Numbered from the stretch's first letter, positions 10,993-20,338 are shown. The stretch is DNA of 64,000 bases from Marinobacterium alkalitolerans (GCF_017776525.1 NZ_JACVEW010000004.1:114199-178198); one strand, 5' to 3'. The notes: generated by a model from the sequence alone, not told the origin. Translations and numbers: made by a program.

Positions 10993-11942
10993 TCAGGATA
11001 ACGGCTGTACACCAGCCCCTCCAGTTCGGGGATATGGTCGATCAGGCCGTTGGCCTGCATGATGGCCGCCAACCGTTGCAACTGCTGTTCCAGTGGTGGC
11101 GCCTTGCCCGACATCAACGCGGCGGTCTCAGCCTGGCGCGGCAACTCAAGGCCCTCAAGGCTTTGCAGCACCAGCTGAGGCGATACGCCCAGCCGTTCCG
11201 ACATCATCACTGCGCTGCGTTCAGGCTCCGCCTCGATGAACGCCAGCGTCCGGTTCCAGGCCTCGATGATGCGCCGTACCTGCTTGTGCTCCAACAGGTT
11301 CTGCCGCACCACAATCACATCCACGATCTCGCCGGGCAGGCTGCTGGAGTCGAACAGGCGCACAGCCTGATCCACACCGATCTGCTGCGGCACCGGATCA
11401 AAGGTGACCAGCGCATCCACTTCACCACGGCGAAACGCCTGAATGTGGTCGTTGACTTCCAGCGGTACCATGACGATGTCATCCGGTGACATTTGGTTGA
11501 TCTCCAGTGCACGGGAGATCATGTAGGCCCCCAGAGCAGAGGCTTCCAGCCCTACCCGCTTGCCCTTCAGTACTTCAAAGCTGTCAATGCCGGGGCGCGC
11601 CAGAATGACGTCGGCGCCCATGGAAATATTTGTCACCTGAATAATGACCGGCTCAAGGCCCATGCGGCGCAGGTTGATCACCTCATCCAGCGTCAGGGCC
11701 GCCGCATCAATGGCTCCATTACGAAAGGCGCGCATCACTTCACTGGCAGAGGGCAGTTCAACCAGTGCCACATCCTGCTCGGACAACAGTTCCAGATTAC
11801 GGGCGATGTAGAGGGGTTCATAGCCGGGCCAGAGGTTGGTACCCAGCTTGAGAGGGGTCGTACTGTGAAACAGATACGTCGAAGCCAGTGCCAGTGCAGC
11901 CAGCAGTCCCAAGAGTATTATTCGAAAGCGGATACGCATCAT
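10989..11942 (-). CDS. ABC-type solute-binding protein (NMT1/SsuA-like), probable sensor partner
   Basis: About 317 residues from the ATG at 11942, which follows AGGAG; ATG 11939 is an equally good start with better spacing. One N-terminal hydrophobic segment (IILLGLLAALALASTYLF) acts as signal or anchor and is not followed by a lipobox cysteine. The rest resembles type II periplasmic binding proteins of the NMT1/THI5/SsuA group (LGTNLWPGYEPLYIAR, GKRVGLEASALGAYM). No permease or ATPase gene is adjacent. Instead the stop overlaps the start of the PAS-GGDEF-EAL gene, so I infer a sensory rather than transport role. The ligand is unknown; nitrate, sulfonate or pyrimidine-type ligands occur in related proteins. 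Confidence 0.82.
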   Translation of the reverse strand: MMRIRFRIILLGLLAALALASTYLFHSTTPLKLGTNLWPGYEPLYIARNLELLSEQDVALVELPSASEVMRAFRNGAIDAAALTLDEVINLRRMGLEPVIIQVTNISMGADVILARPGIDSFEVLKGKRVGLEASALGAYMISRALEINQMSPDDIVMVPLEVNDHIQAFRRGEVDALVTFDPVPQQIGVDQAVRLFDSSSLPGEIVDVIVVRQNLLEHKQVRRIIEAWNRTLAFIEAEPERSAVMMSERLGVSPQLVLQSLEGLELPRQAETAALMSGKAPPLEQQLQRLAAIMQANGLIDHIPELEGLVYSRYPE

Positions 11943-12381
11943 GCGGCTCCTGTCACACTTCACTGTTTATGTTACCGCATTCAGACACCGGCATCACCTT
12001 TACCACTGCAGTTGTGGAAAACCGCCTTCACCCCGCCTTTCCCCGAAAACAAGTCACAGATTTACACACATAACGGCACCCCTGTCCCAACTGTTGAAAA
12101 CCGGTTTGAGCTTGCCCACACTTTCTGTGCAAAACCCTAAGGATAAGTTTTGGAAAGCCCCAAAAGACACATCATAAGATTCTGTTTTATATGGCATTTA
12201 AAAAACCGTATATTTATTGAACGGCTTCCGGCAACTTGTCCTCAGGGTCAGAATGTCAACCCCAACTCACCGGTTATTTTTCAACCAAAACAGGGTTTCA
12301 GCAAAACATTCAAGCCCTTTTATTCACATTGCGCTCGCTTCTGGCAGCGGGGGTTTTCAGACTGTGCACAACTTACTTACG
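11943..12381 (-). other. A/T-rich non-coding gap between the NlpC lipoprotein gene and the solute-binding-protein gene
   Basis: The gap is markedly more A/T-rich than its surroundings, especially 12155-12330. It should contain the promoter of the minus-strand solute-binding-protein/GGDEF-EAL operon and the 3' end of the nlpC-family transcript. No open frame here has convincing codon use. Elements seen are a TGTGGAAAA 9-mer (12013-12021), a TGTGCACA palindrome near 12364 and several A/T tracts. I cannot assign a promoter with confidence. Confidence 0.5.
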
Positions 12382-12846
12382 TCAGGGCAGGCGGCGCCCC
12401 ATCCACCAGCTCTCGTGCCAATAGGGGTTGTCAAGACGGGAGATCATAACGCCACGGCTGCTGGACGCATGCATGAACTCCCCGTTGCCAAGGTAGATGC
12501 CGGCATGACGCTGTTTAAAGCCTGTCTTGAAAAATACCAGATCGGCCGGCTGCAGTTCCGTACGGGAAATTCGCTGCCCCAGCCTAGACTGCTGGGCGGT
12601 TGTACGGGGGAGCTGACGGTCGTCGAAGCGGAAGTAAACCTGTTGTATGAAGCCGGAGCAGTCGACTCCGTCAAGGGAACCACCGCCCAGGCGATAGGGC
12701 GTACCGGCCCATTCGGAATAGTGTTGCAACAACTGCACCCTGACCGGATGATCCGATGCCACCGTGCGCGGAGCGGGTGGCGTACTGCTGCAGGCAGACA
12801 GCATGAGGGTTGCCAATAGAAGCCAGAGCAAGCGCGTCTGTTTCAT
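12382..12846 (-). CDS. NlpC/P60-family cell-wall peptidase lipoprotein
   Basis: A 154-residue precursor with signal peptide and lipobox LSAC (lipidated Cys19), followed by an NlpC/P60 domain. The catalytic set is visible: Cys63 in VDCSGF, His114 in RHAGIYLG and His126 in FMHAS. Such enzymes (Spr/MepS type) cleave gamma-D-Glu-DAP or DAP-containing cross-links in peptidoglycan from the outer-membrane side. It has normal length for a compact Spr-like protein. It lies between two c-di-GMP modules on the same strand, 79 nt downstream of the REC-EAL gene, possibly on the same transcript. Confidence 0.9.
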   Translation of the reverse strand: MKQTRLLWLLLATLMLSACSSTPPAPRTVASDHPVRVQLLQHYSEWAGTPYRLGGGSLDGVDCSGFIQQVYFRFDDRQLPRTTAQQSRLGQRISRTELQPADLVFFKTGFKQRHAGIYLGNGEFMHASSSRGVMISRLDNPYWHESWWMGRRLP

Positions 12847-12925
12847 CCCGGGTGCCTCCTTGAGCGCGTATTCACTCTTATATTAGCGCGACCTGATCCA
12901 GCTGTCCTGCACCCGCCGTGCCCAC

Positions 12926-14683
12926 TCAGGCAAACAGGTGGGAAAACCCCAGCCCCGCCATCTGTTCAAATGCCGAGACCTTCAAAGGAGGCGCAAACAG
13001 AAAGCCCTGTACCTGTCCACACCCCATGGATTGCAGCAGTGTCAGCTGCTCCGGCAGTTCGACCCCCTCAGCTACCGTACCGCACCGGAAGTGACGGGCC
13101 ATATCGATCACGGTTTCAACCAGGCGCCGATCCTGCGCCTGAGTGTGCAGCTCGCGGATAAAGGCCCGGTCGATCTTCAGCACGCTGACGGGGAGGGTTT
13201 TGAGATAGGCCAGCGATGAGTAGCCGGTCCCGAAATCGTCAATCGCGATGGCGATACCCGCTTCGGCCAGATATTGAAGCTGAGCCCGCGCCAGCTCCAC
13301 ATCTTCCATCAGCCCCGACTCGGTGACCTCGACCTCCACCATGCCGGGCGGCACACCGGCGGCTTCGACCTGTGCCACCAGACGGGGCGCATAATCCGGC
13401 TGCATCAGCTGTACACTGGAGGTATTGAAGGCCAGCGAGAAGTCCTCATTGACCACTCCTCGCTGGAGCCAGTCCCGCAGCTGGGCCAGCGCCTGCGCCT
13501 GTACCCATTCCCCTATCGCCAGAATCTCGCCACTGCGTTCCGCCGCCGGAATGAACTCGGCCGGTGACACCGGCCCCAGGGTTTCACTGTGCCAGCGCAG
13601 CAGCGCCTCGGCACCACTGAGGCGTCCACTGGCAATATCGACCTTGGGCTGATAGAACAGGGTCAGCTCCTGCCGGTCCCGGGCCTGACTCAGGGCTTCG
13701 CGCAGTGTCTGACGCCGCTGCAGCTCCTGCTCAAGCGCAGCATCATAGGCTCGAGGGGCAGCCGGAACATCCGGCAGTGCCAGTGCGGCCATGCGAATCA
13801 GCTGCTCGGCGGATTCACTCCCCTGACTGGCACTGAGTCCCACTCGAGGGCTGAGGCGCAACGACAGGGCCTTGACCCTGAGCGGCTCACTCAGCACGGA
13901 AAGTACCCGGGACAAGCGTTCCGACTCTGCGTCCTGTCCCTGCCAGTGCGGCAGCAGGAAAACCCATTCGGTGCTGTTCCAGACACCACACTCCAGACTC
14001 ATCTGATCCTGCAGCCGCAATACCCGGTCGGACAGGGCCAGTGCCAGCTGATCAGCCTGCGCATAGCCCTGCAGGCGCGCCACATCGGACATGCCGTCCA
14101 GCGCCACAAAGAGAACAGCAACCGGGACCGCACGGTTCAACTGCCGGGACAAGGCCTCCACCACACCACGGCGGTTCGGCAGCTGGGTGACAGGATCTTC
14201 CCGTGACTGGCGCTGCAGTTCGGCCGTGCGCAGTGCCACCAGCTTTTCCAGCTCGTCCGCCTTTTCACTGTGCTCACGCAGTTTCAGACGGCGCTCCAGT
14301 GCATTGTTCAGTCGCTGCAGCACTTCCGTATGATCAAAGGGCTTGGTAATGAAATCCTGCGCACCGAGGGAAAGGGCTTCATAGCGGGTACGCTCATCGA
14401 TCTGCGCCGTCAGAAAGATAACGGCGGGCATCCCCTCTCCCAGCCGCTGTTGCAGCCGCTGCATCAACTCCAGACCACTGATCGCCGGCATGCGAATATC
14501 CAGCAGGATCAGGTCAGGACAACGCTCATGCACATGGCGCTCCGCCTGCAAGGGGTCGGTGTAACTGTGAATGGCACTGAAACCGGCACCTTCCAGCAAG
14601 TCTTCCAGCAGCTCAACATTCACCGCATTGTCATCCACAATCAGTATCTGAGCGTCTGCCTTGGGCGGCATGGCTGCACTCAT
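12926..14683 (-). CDS. Response regulator with degenerate GGDEF and intact EAL (c-di-GMP phosphodiesterase)
   Basis: A 585-residue cytosolic protein: REC domain (about 10-130; LIVDDN, phospho-acceptor Asp in LILLDIRMP), a coiled linker, a GGDEF-like domain (about 155-300) and EAL (about 325-575). The GGDEF signature is replaced by NSTEW and there is no I-site, so the cyclase should be dead. The EAL domain retains EALLRW, EVTESG, DDFGTGYSS and AEGVE, consistent with an active phosphodiesterase. Its ATG overlaps the stop of the hybrid kinase gene (ATGA at 14680-14683), so this is very likely the output partner of that kinase. Confidence 0.9.
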   Translation of the reverse strand: MSAAMPPKADAQILIVDDNAVNVELLEDLLEGAGFSAIHSYTDPLQAERHVHERCPDLILLDIRMPAISGLELMQRLQQRLGEGMPAVIFLTAQIDERTRYEALSLGAQDFITKPFDHTEVLQRLNNALERRLKLREHSEKADELEKLVALRTAELQRQSREDPVTQLPNRRGVVEALSRQLNRAVPVAVLFVALDGMSDVARLQGYAQADQLALALSDRVLRLQDQMSLECGVWNSTEWVFLLPHWQGQDAESERLSRVLSVLSEPLRVKALSLRLSPRVGLSASQGSESAEQLIRMAALALPDVPAAPRAYDAALEQELQRRQTLREALSQARDRQELTLFYQPKVDIASGRLSGAEALLRWHSETLGPVSPAEFIPAAERSGEILAIGEWVQAQALAQLRDWLQRGVVNEDFSLAFNTSSVQLMQPDYAPRLVAQVEAAGVPPGMVEVEVTESGLMEDVELARAQLQYLAEAGIAIAIDDFGTGYSSLAYLKTLPVSVLKIDRAFIRELHTQAQDRRLVETVIDMARHFRCGTVAEGVELPEQLTLLQSMGCGQVQGFLFAPPLKVSAFEQMAGLGFSHLFA

Positions 14684-17313
14684 GTCAGCGCCTCCTGGTT
14701 AAAAATCTGCTCAATACGCCGGATAAAAGCGGCCAGATCCAACGGTTTGGTCAGGTAGTCCACAAAACCGGCTTCACGGGCACGGCGAATATCGTGGGTG
14801 GAGGCGGCTGCAGACACCGCCAGCACCGGCACCCCGCTGGTCAGGGGGTTGTTGCGCAGAATCTGCTGAGCCTGAAACCCGTTCATGCCCGGCAGATCAA
14901 TATCCATCAATACCAGATCCGGGGGAGCGGAGCAGGCCAGCTCAATGCCTTCTTCGGCACTGGACACACAGGTCAGTTCACACCCGCCCAGATCTTCAAA
15001 CAGGTCGATCATCAAGCGCTGGTTGGCCGGGTTGTCTTCAATGTACAGCACCTGACGCGCCTGGATCGCTACGGACTGAGGGGCATCCGGTGAGGACGCC
15101 TGCCCCTGCGGAGCCCGGTTCGGCTGCTCATCCAGCGGCAGCTCGAACCAGAATTCACTGCCCTCGCCTGCAACACTTTCGACGCCGATCTCACCCTGCA
15201 TCAGATGCACCAGCTTGCGCGTGAGGGCCAGCCCGACTCCGGAGCCCTCTACGCTGCCACTGTCGGCATCGAGTCGGCTGAACGGCAGGAACAGTTCGGA
15301 CATGCGATTTTCCGGTATGCCAATACCGGTATCCTGTACCCGTATTCGCACCTGAGACTCGGATGGTTCACAGGCGAGCATGACCTGTCCGCCCGGCCGG
15401 TTGTATTTGATGGCATTGCTCAACAGGTTGATCAGCACCTGTCGCAGGCGCGTGTAGTCAGCCCGGACACTGCAACGGCAGCTCTCGGGGCTGAGCCAGC
15501 GCAAGCGCACCTGAGCCTTGTCGGCCTGTGGACTCAGGGTTTCAATCGCCTCCTGGACCACATCGGCCAGCGAAACGGCCTCGATGGACACCTGCATTTT
15601 GCCCGCTTCTATGCGTGCCAGATCCAGCACTTCGTTAATCAGGTTCAACAGGTGGCGGCCACTGCGAATGATCTGCTCGGTTTGCCGCTGCTGCCGGGCC
15701 TGCAGCGGATGCCGACTGTTCAGCAGCAGCTGTGCAAACCCCAGAATGGAGTTCAGTGGCGTTCTCAGTTCATGACTCATGGACGAGAGAAACTCGCTCT
15801 TGGCCTGGCTGGCACGCTCGGCACGGTCATGTGCGGCCTGAAGTGCTTCGTTCAACTGCTGCTGCTCATTCATCTGCCGGTACAGGTTGATCAGCAGCGC
15901 ACAGGTAGAGGTAAAGGGCTCCAGCCACTCCACCAGCTCCGGATCATAATCCTCGGCGGCATTGGCGATGGCATACATGCCGATCACCTTGCCCTTGTCA
16001 CGAATGGGCACGCCCATGAAACGGTACAGGGCGGGGTGTCCCGGTGGCAGGCCGCCGCCTCGGGGGTCGGTCTGCATCCGGTTGCTCAACACCGTCTCCC
16101 CGCCGGCAAATACACGGCCCAGCATGCTGTCCGGGTTGGTCAGCATCATGTCGCCACTGACCAGTTTTTTCATCAGGGCCCGGGACTCATCACTCCAGGA
16201 GAGGTCGGTGATGGCGTGCAGCTTGAGTGCAGGAACGCCAGACTGCTGGACCACCTCCCCGATAAGGGCATATTCGCTTCCGGTCAGCTCCTTGAGTGCC
16301 TCCTTGAGAAACCGCCACAGCGTATTGCCCGAGACCAGTGCACGGTAGTCGGTCAGGCCGGTATGCAAGACTTCCAGCAGCGCGCGCTGACGCTCCTGAT
16401 GCTGGCGTGAGGCATAGACATCACTCAGATCAGATAGAATACCGATAAACTCGCGGCTTTCAGGTGCGTGCTGATCCGCCTGCACCTCACTGACCGCCAA
16501 ATGCACGGGGATGGTATGCCCGTCACGGTGCAGGGCTTCCACCTCACGTCCCATACCGATGACCTTGGCTGCCCCATGCTGCTGATAATCCGTCAGGTAC
16601 TGATCGTGATGTTCACTCCAGCGCTTTGGCATCAGGACCTTCACGTTGCGACCGACCAGTTCCGACTCCCGATAGCCGAGCATCTCCTCGACCGAGCGGT
16701 TGACCGCCAGAATCTGCCCGTGCCCGTTGATACGGACAATACCGGCTGCCGCGCCCTGAATGATCGCCTTGTAGCGGGCCTCGCTGGCTCGCTGGTGCCG
16801 CTGGCGCTCTTGCCGTTGCTGCCGGGCCTCAAACAGGAGCAGCAGGGCTTCGGCCTGTTCTCCCAGCCGCTGCAGCAGAGCCAGCTCCTGCGCGGAAAAG
16901 CTGCGCGGCTCCACCCCATACAGAAACAGCGTCCCCACCACTTGTCCCTGATGCTTAAGTGGCGTACCGGCATAGGCGCGAACACCGGCATCCACCAGCG
17001 GTGCCGGCACCGCAAGGCCGGCTCCTGCCTGCAGGTCCCGGATCTGAAAACTCCCCCCCGTTCGCAGCACCTGCTCGCACGCCAGCCGGCTAAACGGCCA
17101 TTGATTCGACTCCAGCCCTGTCACGGCCTTGCACCACTGCTGCTCCGCATTGATAAGGCTGATGCCGGCAAAGGCCATATCCAGAGTATCCGCAGCCAGT
17201 GCTGCCAGGCCGTCAAAGGCAGCGTCCGGCTCACTGCCCCAGATGTTCAGGGATTCCAGTGCTTCCAGACGTGCCGGGTCGGTGACGGGCTGATCGGGGG
17301 ACGAGAGTTTCAT
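14680..17313 (-). CDS. Hybrid sensor histidine kinase GAF-PAS-GAF-HisKA-HATPase-REC
   Basis: 877 residues without membrane segments, so a cytosolic sensor. Order: GAF (about 25-165), PAS (about 180-300; similar to FixL-type PAS with LVGRNVKVLMP), GAF (about 320-480), coiled coil, HisKA with MSHELRTPLNS (His about 514), HATPase (N-box LINLLSNAIKYN, DTGIGIP, GSGVGLAL) and a C-terminal REC domain (VLYIEDN, Asp in LVLMDIDLPG about 820). The gene is first in a two-gene unit with the REC-EAL protein, giving a predicted phosphorelay that lowers c-di-GMP. The stimulus is unknown; GAF/PAS suggest a small molecule, redox or heme-bound gas. Confidence 0.92.
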   Translation of the reverse strand: MKLSSPDQPVTDPARLEALESLNIWGSEPDAAFDGLAALAADTLDMAFAGISLINAEQQWCKAVTGLESNQWPFSRLACEQVLRTGGSFQIRDLQAGAGLAVPAPLVDAGVRAYAGTPLKHQGQVVGTLFLYGVEPRSFSAQELALLQRLGEQAEALLLLFEARQQRQERQRHQRASEARYKAIIQGAAAGIVRINGHGQILAVNRSVEEMLGYRESELVGRNVKVLMPKRWSEHHDQYLTDYQQHGAAKVIGMGREVEALHRDGHTIPVHLAVSEVQADQHAPESREFIGILSDLSDVYASRQHQERQRALLEVLHTGLTDYRALVSGNTLWRFLKEALKELTGSEYALIGEVVQQSGVPALKLHAITDLSWSDESRALMKKLVSGDMMLTNPDSMLGRVFAGGETVLSNRMQTDPRGGGLPPGHPALYRFMGVPIRDKGKVIGMYAIANAAEDYDPELVEWLEPFTSTCALLINLYRQMNEQQQLNEALQAAHDRAERASQAKSEFLSSMSHELRTPLNSILGFAQLLLNSRHPLQARQQRQTEQIIRSGRHLLNLINEVLDLARIEAGKMQVSIEAVSLADVVQEAIETLSPQADKAQVRLRWLSPESCRCSVRADYTRLRQVLINLLSNAIKYNRPGGQVMLACEPSESQVRIRVQDTGIGIPENRMSELFLPFSRLDADSGSVEGSGVGLALTRKLVHLMQGEIGVESVAGEGSEFWFELPLDEQPNRAPQGQASSPDAPQSVAIQARQVLYIEDNPANQRLMIDLFEDLGGCELTCVSSAEEGIELACSAPPDLVLMDIDLPGMNGFQAQQILRNNPLTSGVPVLAVSAAASTHDIRRAREAGFVDYLTKPLDLAAFIRRIEQIFNQEALT

Positions 17314-17417
17314 GGACGCATGCTCAATTGCCTGAAGATGCCCTCATAGTCGGGCATTTGGGAGCCGGCCGCAATGCCAGTGAGGCGCAACACTGACGAC
17401 AGGCTCGATGTCATGCT

Positions 17418-17438
17418 TGTCCACAAATACTGTGGAAA
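17418..17438. repeat. Inverted pair of DnaA-box-like 9-mers
   Basis: TTGTCCACA at 17418-17426 and, inverted, TTTTCCACA at 17438-17430; each differs from TTATCCACA at one base. The inner arms TCCACA/TGTGGA are a perfect inverted repeat (17420-17436, 5-nt spacer). The pair lies in the 239-nt divergent region between the histidine kinase and helicase genes; nothing else clear is visible there. Confidence 0.4.
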
Positions 17439-17552
17439 ACCCCTTGGACAACCTACGCACACACATTGCCAGCATGCGAAATACCGGCCCTCGCTGCCAA
17501 TGCTTAATTTCCATCCTCAGAGCAGGCAATCTTTGCTAGGATTCGCACACAC

Positions 17553-18926
17553 ATGATTATGCGAGACAACACCGTGTTTGCTGAACTGATGCTGCATGAA
17601 CGCCTGCTCAAGGCGATTGACAAACTGGGCTTCAAGCGCCCGACCCCGGTACAGGCCGCTGCCCTGCCGGAAGCCCTGGCCGGCCATGACCTGATTGTGG
17701 GCGCCGAAACCGGCAGTGGAAAAACGCTGGCATTTGTAGCCCCCATGCTGCAGCACTTTCTGGATATTTCGGCACCCAACACCGGTACCCGCGGTCTGAT
17801 CCTGACCCCCACCCGTGAGCTGGCCGAGCAGGTGTGTCAGGCAGTGAAGGATATTGCTGCCTTCACCCGCATCAACGCCATGACCGTTTGCGGCGGCACC
17901 GGCTTCAAGGAGCAGGCGGCCGAAATCCGCAAGAACCCGGAAATCCTGGTGGCAACCCCCGGCCGGCTGGCCGAGCACCTGGAGCGCAACACACTCGATC
18001 TGGACGACCTTGAATTTCTGGTACTGGACGAAGCCGACCGAATGCTCGACATGGGCTTCCGTGATGAGGTCATGGCCATTGTCCAGCTCTGCCGCCCTCA
18101 GCGTCAGTCCATGGTGTTTTCCGCCACTCTGACCCACCGCGGTGTTCGTGAAATCCTGCCGCAGGTCCTCAACGAGCCCAAAGAGCTGCTGTTGAATACC
18201 CCGCAGAATGCTCAGGCAAGCATTCGTCAGCAGATCATTCTGGCCGATGACGACAAACACAAGGAACGACTGGTCGAGTGGCTGCTGGCACACGAAACCT
18301 ATGACAAGGCGATCATCTTCACGAACACCCGCGACAAGGCCCAGTGGCTGGCCAAAAGCCTGCAGCGTCAGAATCGCCGCTCAGGCGTCCTGCATGGCGA
18401 AATGACGCAGGACGAGCGCAAGCATGTCATGGAGCTGATGCGCAGCGGCAAGATCAACGTTCTGGTCGCCACCGATGTAGCCGCCCGCGGGCTGGATATC
18501 GAAGGTCTGGATCTGGTGATCAACTTCGACATGGCACGCAAGGGCGATGAGCACGTGCACCGCGTTGGTCGCACCGGCCGTCAGGAACGGGAAGGTCTGG
18601 CAATCTGCCTGATCGCCCACAACGAATGGAACCTGATGGCCAGTATCGAGCGCTACCTGCGGATCGAGTTTGAGCGCCGCACCATCAAGGGCGTGGAAGG
18701 GCAGTACAAGGGGCCGAAAAAGGTCAAGGCGTCCGGCAAGGCGGCCGGCAGCAAGAAAAAGAAAACCGATGTGAAGCGGGCCAAAAGCACCGCCGGCAAG
18801 CCCAAGAGCAAGCAGCGCGTGCGTGATCGCAAGGATCAGGGCAAACGCCGCAGCGACAGTGCTCGCCCGGCACCGAGCCTGGGTGACGGCTCCATGCCGC
18901 TGATGAAAAAACGTTCCGACCGCTAA
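17553..18926 (+). CDS. srmB: DEAD-box ATP-dependent RNA helicase, SrmB-like
   Basis: A 457-residue helicase with all core motifs: Q motif (FKRPTPVQ), AETGSGKT, PTREL, TPGR, DEAD in LDEADRMLDMGF, SAT, VATDVAARGLDI and HRVGRTGR. The C-terminal 80 residues are lysine/arginine-rich (KKVKASGKAAGSKKKK), a flexible RNA-binding tail. Length and tail resemble SrmB, an early 50S ribosome assembly factor that is more important in the cold; RhlE is the main alternative. ATGs at 17553 and 17559 are both possible starts. It is a single gene, divergent from the histidine kinase. Confidence 0.85.
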   Translation: MIMRDNTVFAELMLHERLLKAIDKLGFKRPTPVQAAALPEALAGHDLIVGAETGSGKTLAFVAPMLQHFLDISAPNTGTRGLILTPTRELAEQVCQAVKDIAAFTRINAMTVCGGTGFKEQAAEIRKNPEILVATPGRLAEHLERNTLDLDDLEFLVLDEADRMLDMGFRDEVMAIVQLCRPQRQSMVFSATLTHRGVREILPQVLNEPKELLLNTPQNAQASIRQQIILADDDKHKERLVEWLLAHETYDKAIIFTNTRDKAQWLAKSLQRQNRRSGVLHGEMTQDERKHVMELMRSGKINVLVATDVAARGLDIEGLDLVINFDMARKGDEHVHRVGRTGRQEREGLAICLIAHNEWNLMASIERYLRIEFERRTIKGVEGQYKGPKKVKASGKAAGSKKKKTDVKRAKSTAGKPKSKQRVRDRKDQGKRRSDSARPAPSLGDGSMPLMKKRSDR

Positions 18927-19073
18927 CCCTCCCCTTTTGCCCCGGGCTGCCCCCTGTCGGTCAGCCCGGTCCGGCCACCTCAGCCGCCTGCACCTTCGCA
19001 CCCGCCGGATGCCCCTCGCCTGTGTAAATCTGCTAGTCTCAGGGGGATGGATCTCGGGCTTGCAGGAGGCATG

Positions 19074-20324
19074 ATGATTCAGGAACCGCTGCTTTTAGTG
19101 CTGGTCGCCCTGGCGCTGGGGATGCTGATCGGACTTCAGCGTGGCTGGCATGAGCGTAACACCCGCGCTGGCGGGCGTATCGCGGGCATTCGCACCTTCG
19201 GACTTCTATCCATGGCCGGCGCCATGGCGGCCCTGCTGGCCGAGCCGCTGGGCCCCGGCATCACGATCGGTATCGGCATTGCCGCTGCGCTCCTGCTGGG
19301 GCTGGCACACTGGCTCGACTCTGGGGAAGACCATGACTTCGGCATCACCACCGTGGTCGCGGGTATCGTTACCTATCTGCTCGGGGCGATGACCATCCTC
19401 ACCGATCTGACCCTGCCCGTTGCCATCGCCGTTCTGACCACGATCGTGCTGCACTTCAAGCAAACCCTGCACCACGCACTGGAACACCTCAGCGACCGGG
19501 AGATCCGGGGCATCCTGCAACTGGCGCTGATATCGGCGGTGCTGCTGCCGGTACTGCCAAACCAGAACTACGGCCCTTGGGGCGCACTGAACCCCTATGA
19601 AATCTGGCTGCTGGTGGTGCTGATCGCCGGCATCAGTCTGGCCGCCTACTTTGCCATGCGCCTGACCGGCCCCGACAAGGGGGTCATCATTACCAGCCTG
19701 CTGGGCGGGGTTGCCTCCAGCACCGCCCTGACCCTGAGCCTGGCCCGCATGAATGCCCGTCTGCCGCTGCCGCGCCTGCTCGCCTGCGGCATACTGCTGG
19801 CCGCCACCATCATGTACCCCCGTATCCTGCTGGAGGTTGCCGTGGTCAACCCGTCACTGCTGGGTGCGCTCTGGGCCCCCATGACAGCCATGGGGCTGGG
19901 CTGTGCCCTCATGGCCACCTGGCTGTGGCGTACACGCGAACCCTTCGGCAACGTGGACACTTCACACCTGTCGGCCGAGCCCTTCCAGCTCATGCCGGCG
20001 CTCCAGTTTGGCCTGTTGCTGGCCGTGATCATGCTGCTGTCACACGGAATCAAGGCCTACATGGGCGAGCAGGGGCTCTGGCTGGTGTCCATCGTGGCCG
20101 GCCTGACGGACGTAGATGCCATCACCCTGACCCTGGCCCGTATGGCACATGACACTATCAGCCAGGAGACGGCCGTCACCGGTATCACCCTGGCCGCCAT
20201 TACCAATACCCTGGTCAAGGGCGGCCTGGCCCTGTTTGCCGGCCACTGGACCCTGTGTAAACGCCTCTGGCCCGGACTGATACTGGCCGTACTGCTTGCG
20301 ATGATCACACTGATGCTGACCTGA
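19074..20324 (+). CDS. MgtC/SapB-type N-terminal plus DUF4010 membrane protein
   Basis: About 416 residues from MIQEPLLLVLVALALG, with an AGGAGG at 19064-19069 favouring 19071/19074 over the open frame start at 19047. It has roughly a dozen transmembrane segments. The N-terminal part carries the MgtC-like signature (GMLIGLQRGWHER and GIRTFGLLSMAGAM), and the rest matches the DUF4010 layout (GVASSTALTLSLARM, GLTDVDAITLTLARM). MgtC proteins affect Mg homeostasis or F-ATPase under low Mg; the long DUF4010 proteins are uncharacterised. It ends 14 nt before the Lon-like protease, probably one transcript. Confidence 0.8.
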   Translation: MIQEPLLLVLVALALGMLIGLQRGWHERNTRAGGRIAGIRTFGLLSMAGAMAALLAEPLGPGITIGIGIAAALLLGLAHWLDSGEDHDFGITTVVAGIVTYLLGAMTILTDLTLPVAIAVLTTIVLHFKQTLHHALEHLSDREIRGILQLALISAVLLPVLPNQNYGPWGALNPYEIWLLVVLIAGISLAAYFAMRLTGPDKGVIITSLLGGVASSTALTLSLARMNARLPLPRLLACGILLAATIMYPRILLEVAVVNPSLLGALWAPMTAMGLGCALMATWLWRTREPFGNVDTSHLSAEPFQLMPALQFGLLLAVIMLLSHGIKAYMGEQGLWLVSIVAGLTDVDAITLTLARMAHDTISQETAVTGITLAAITNTLVKGGLALFAGHWTLCKRLWPGLILAVLLAMITLMLT

Positions 20325-20338
20325 TAAGGACGTGGACC

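Noticed and set aside
15205..16410. 401-codon plus-strand open frame opposite the histidine kinase
   Set aside because: Shadow frame of a clear kinase gene; product has no recognisable domain.
17314..17552. Possible replication origin because of DnaA-like boxes
   Set aside because: Only two imperfect boxes, no A/T-rich unwinding region and no dnaA, gidA or rpmH nearby.
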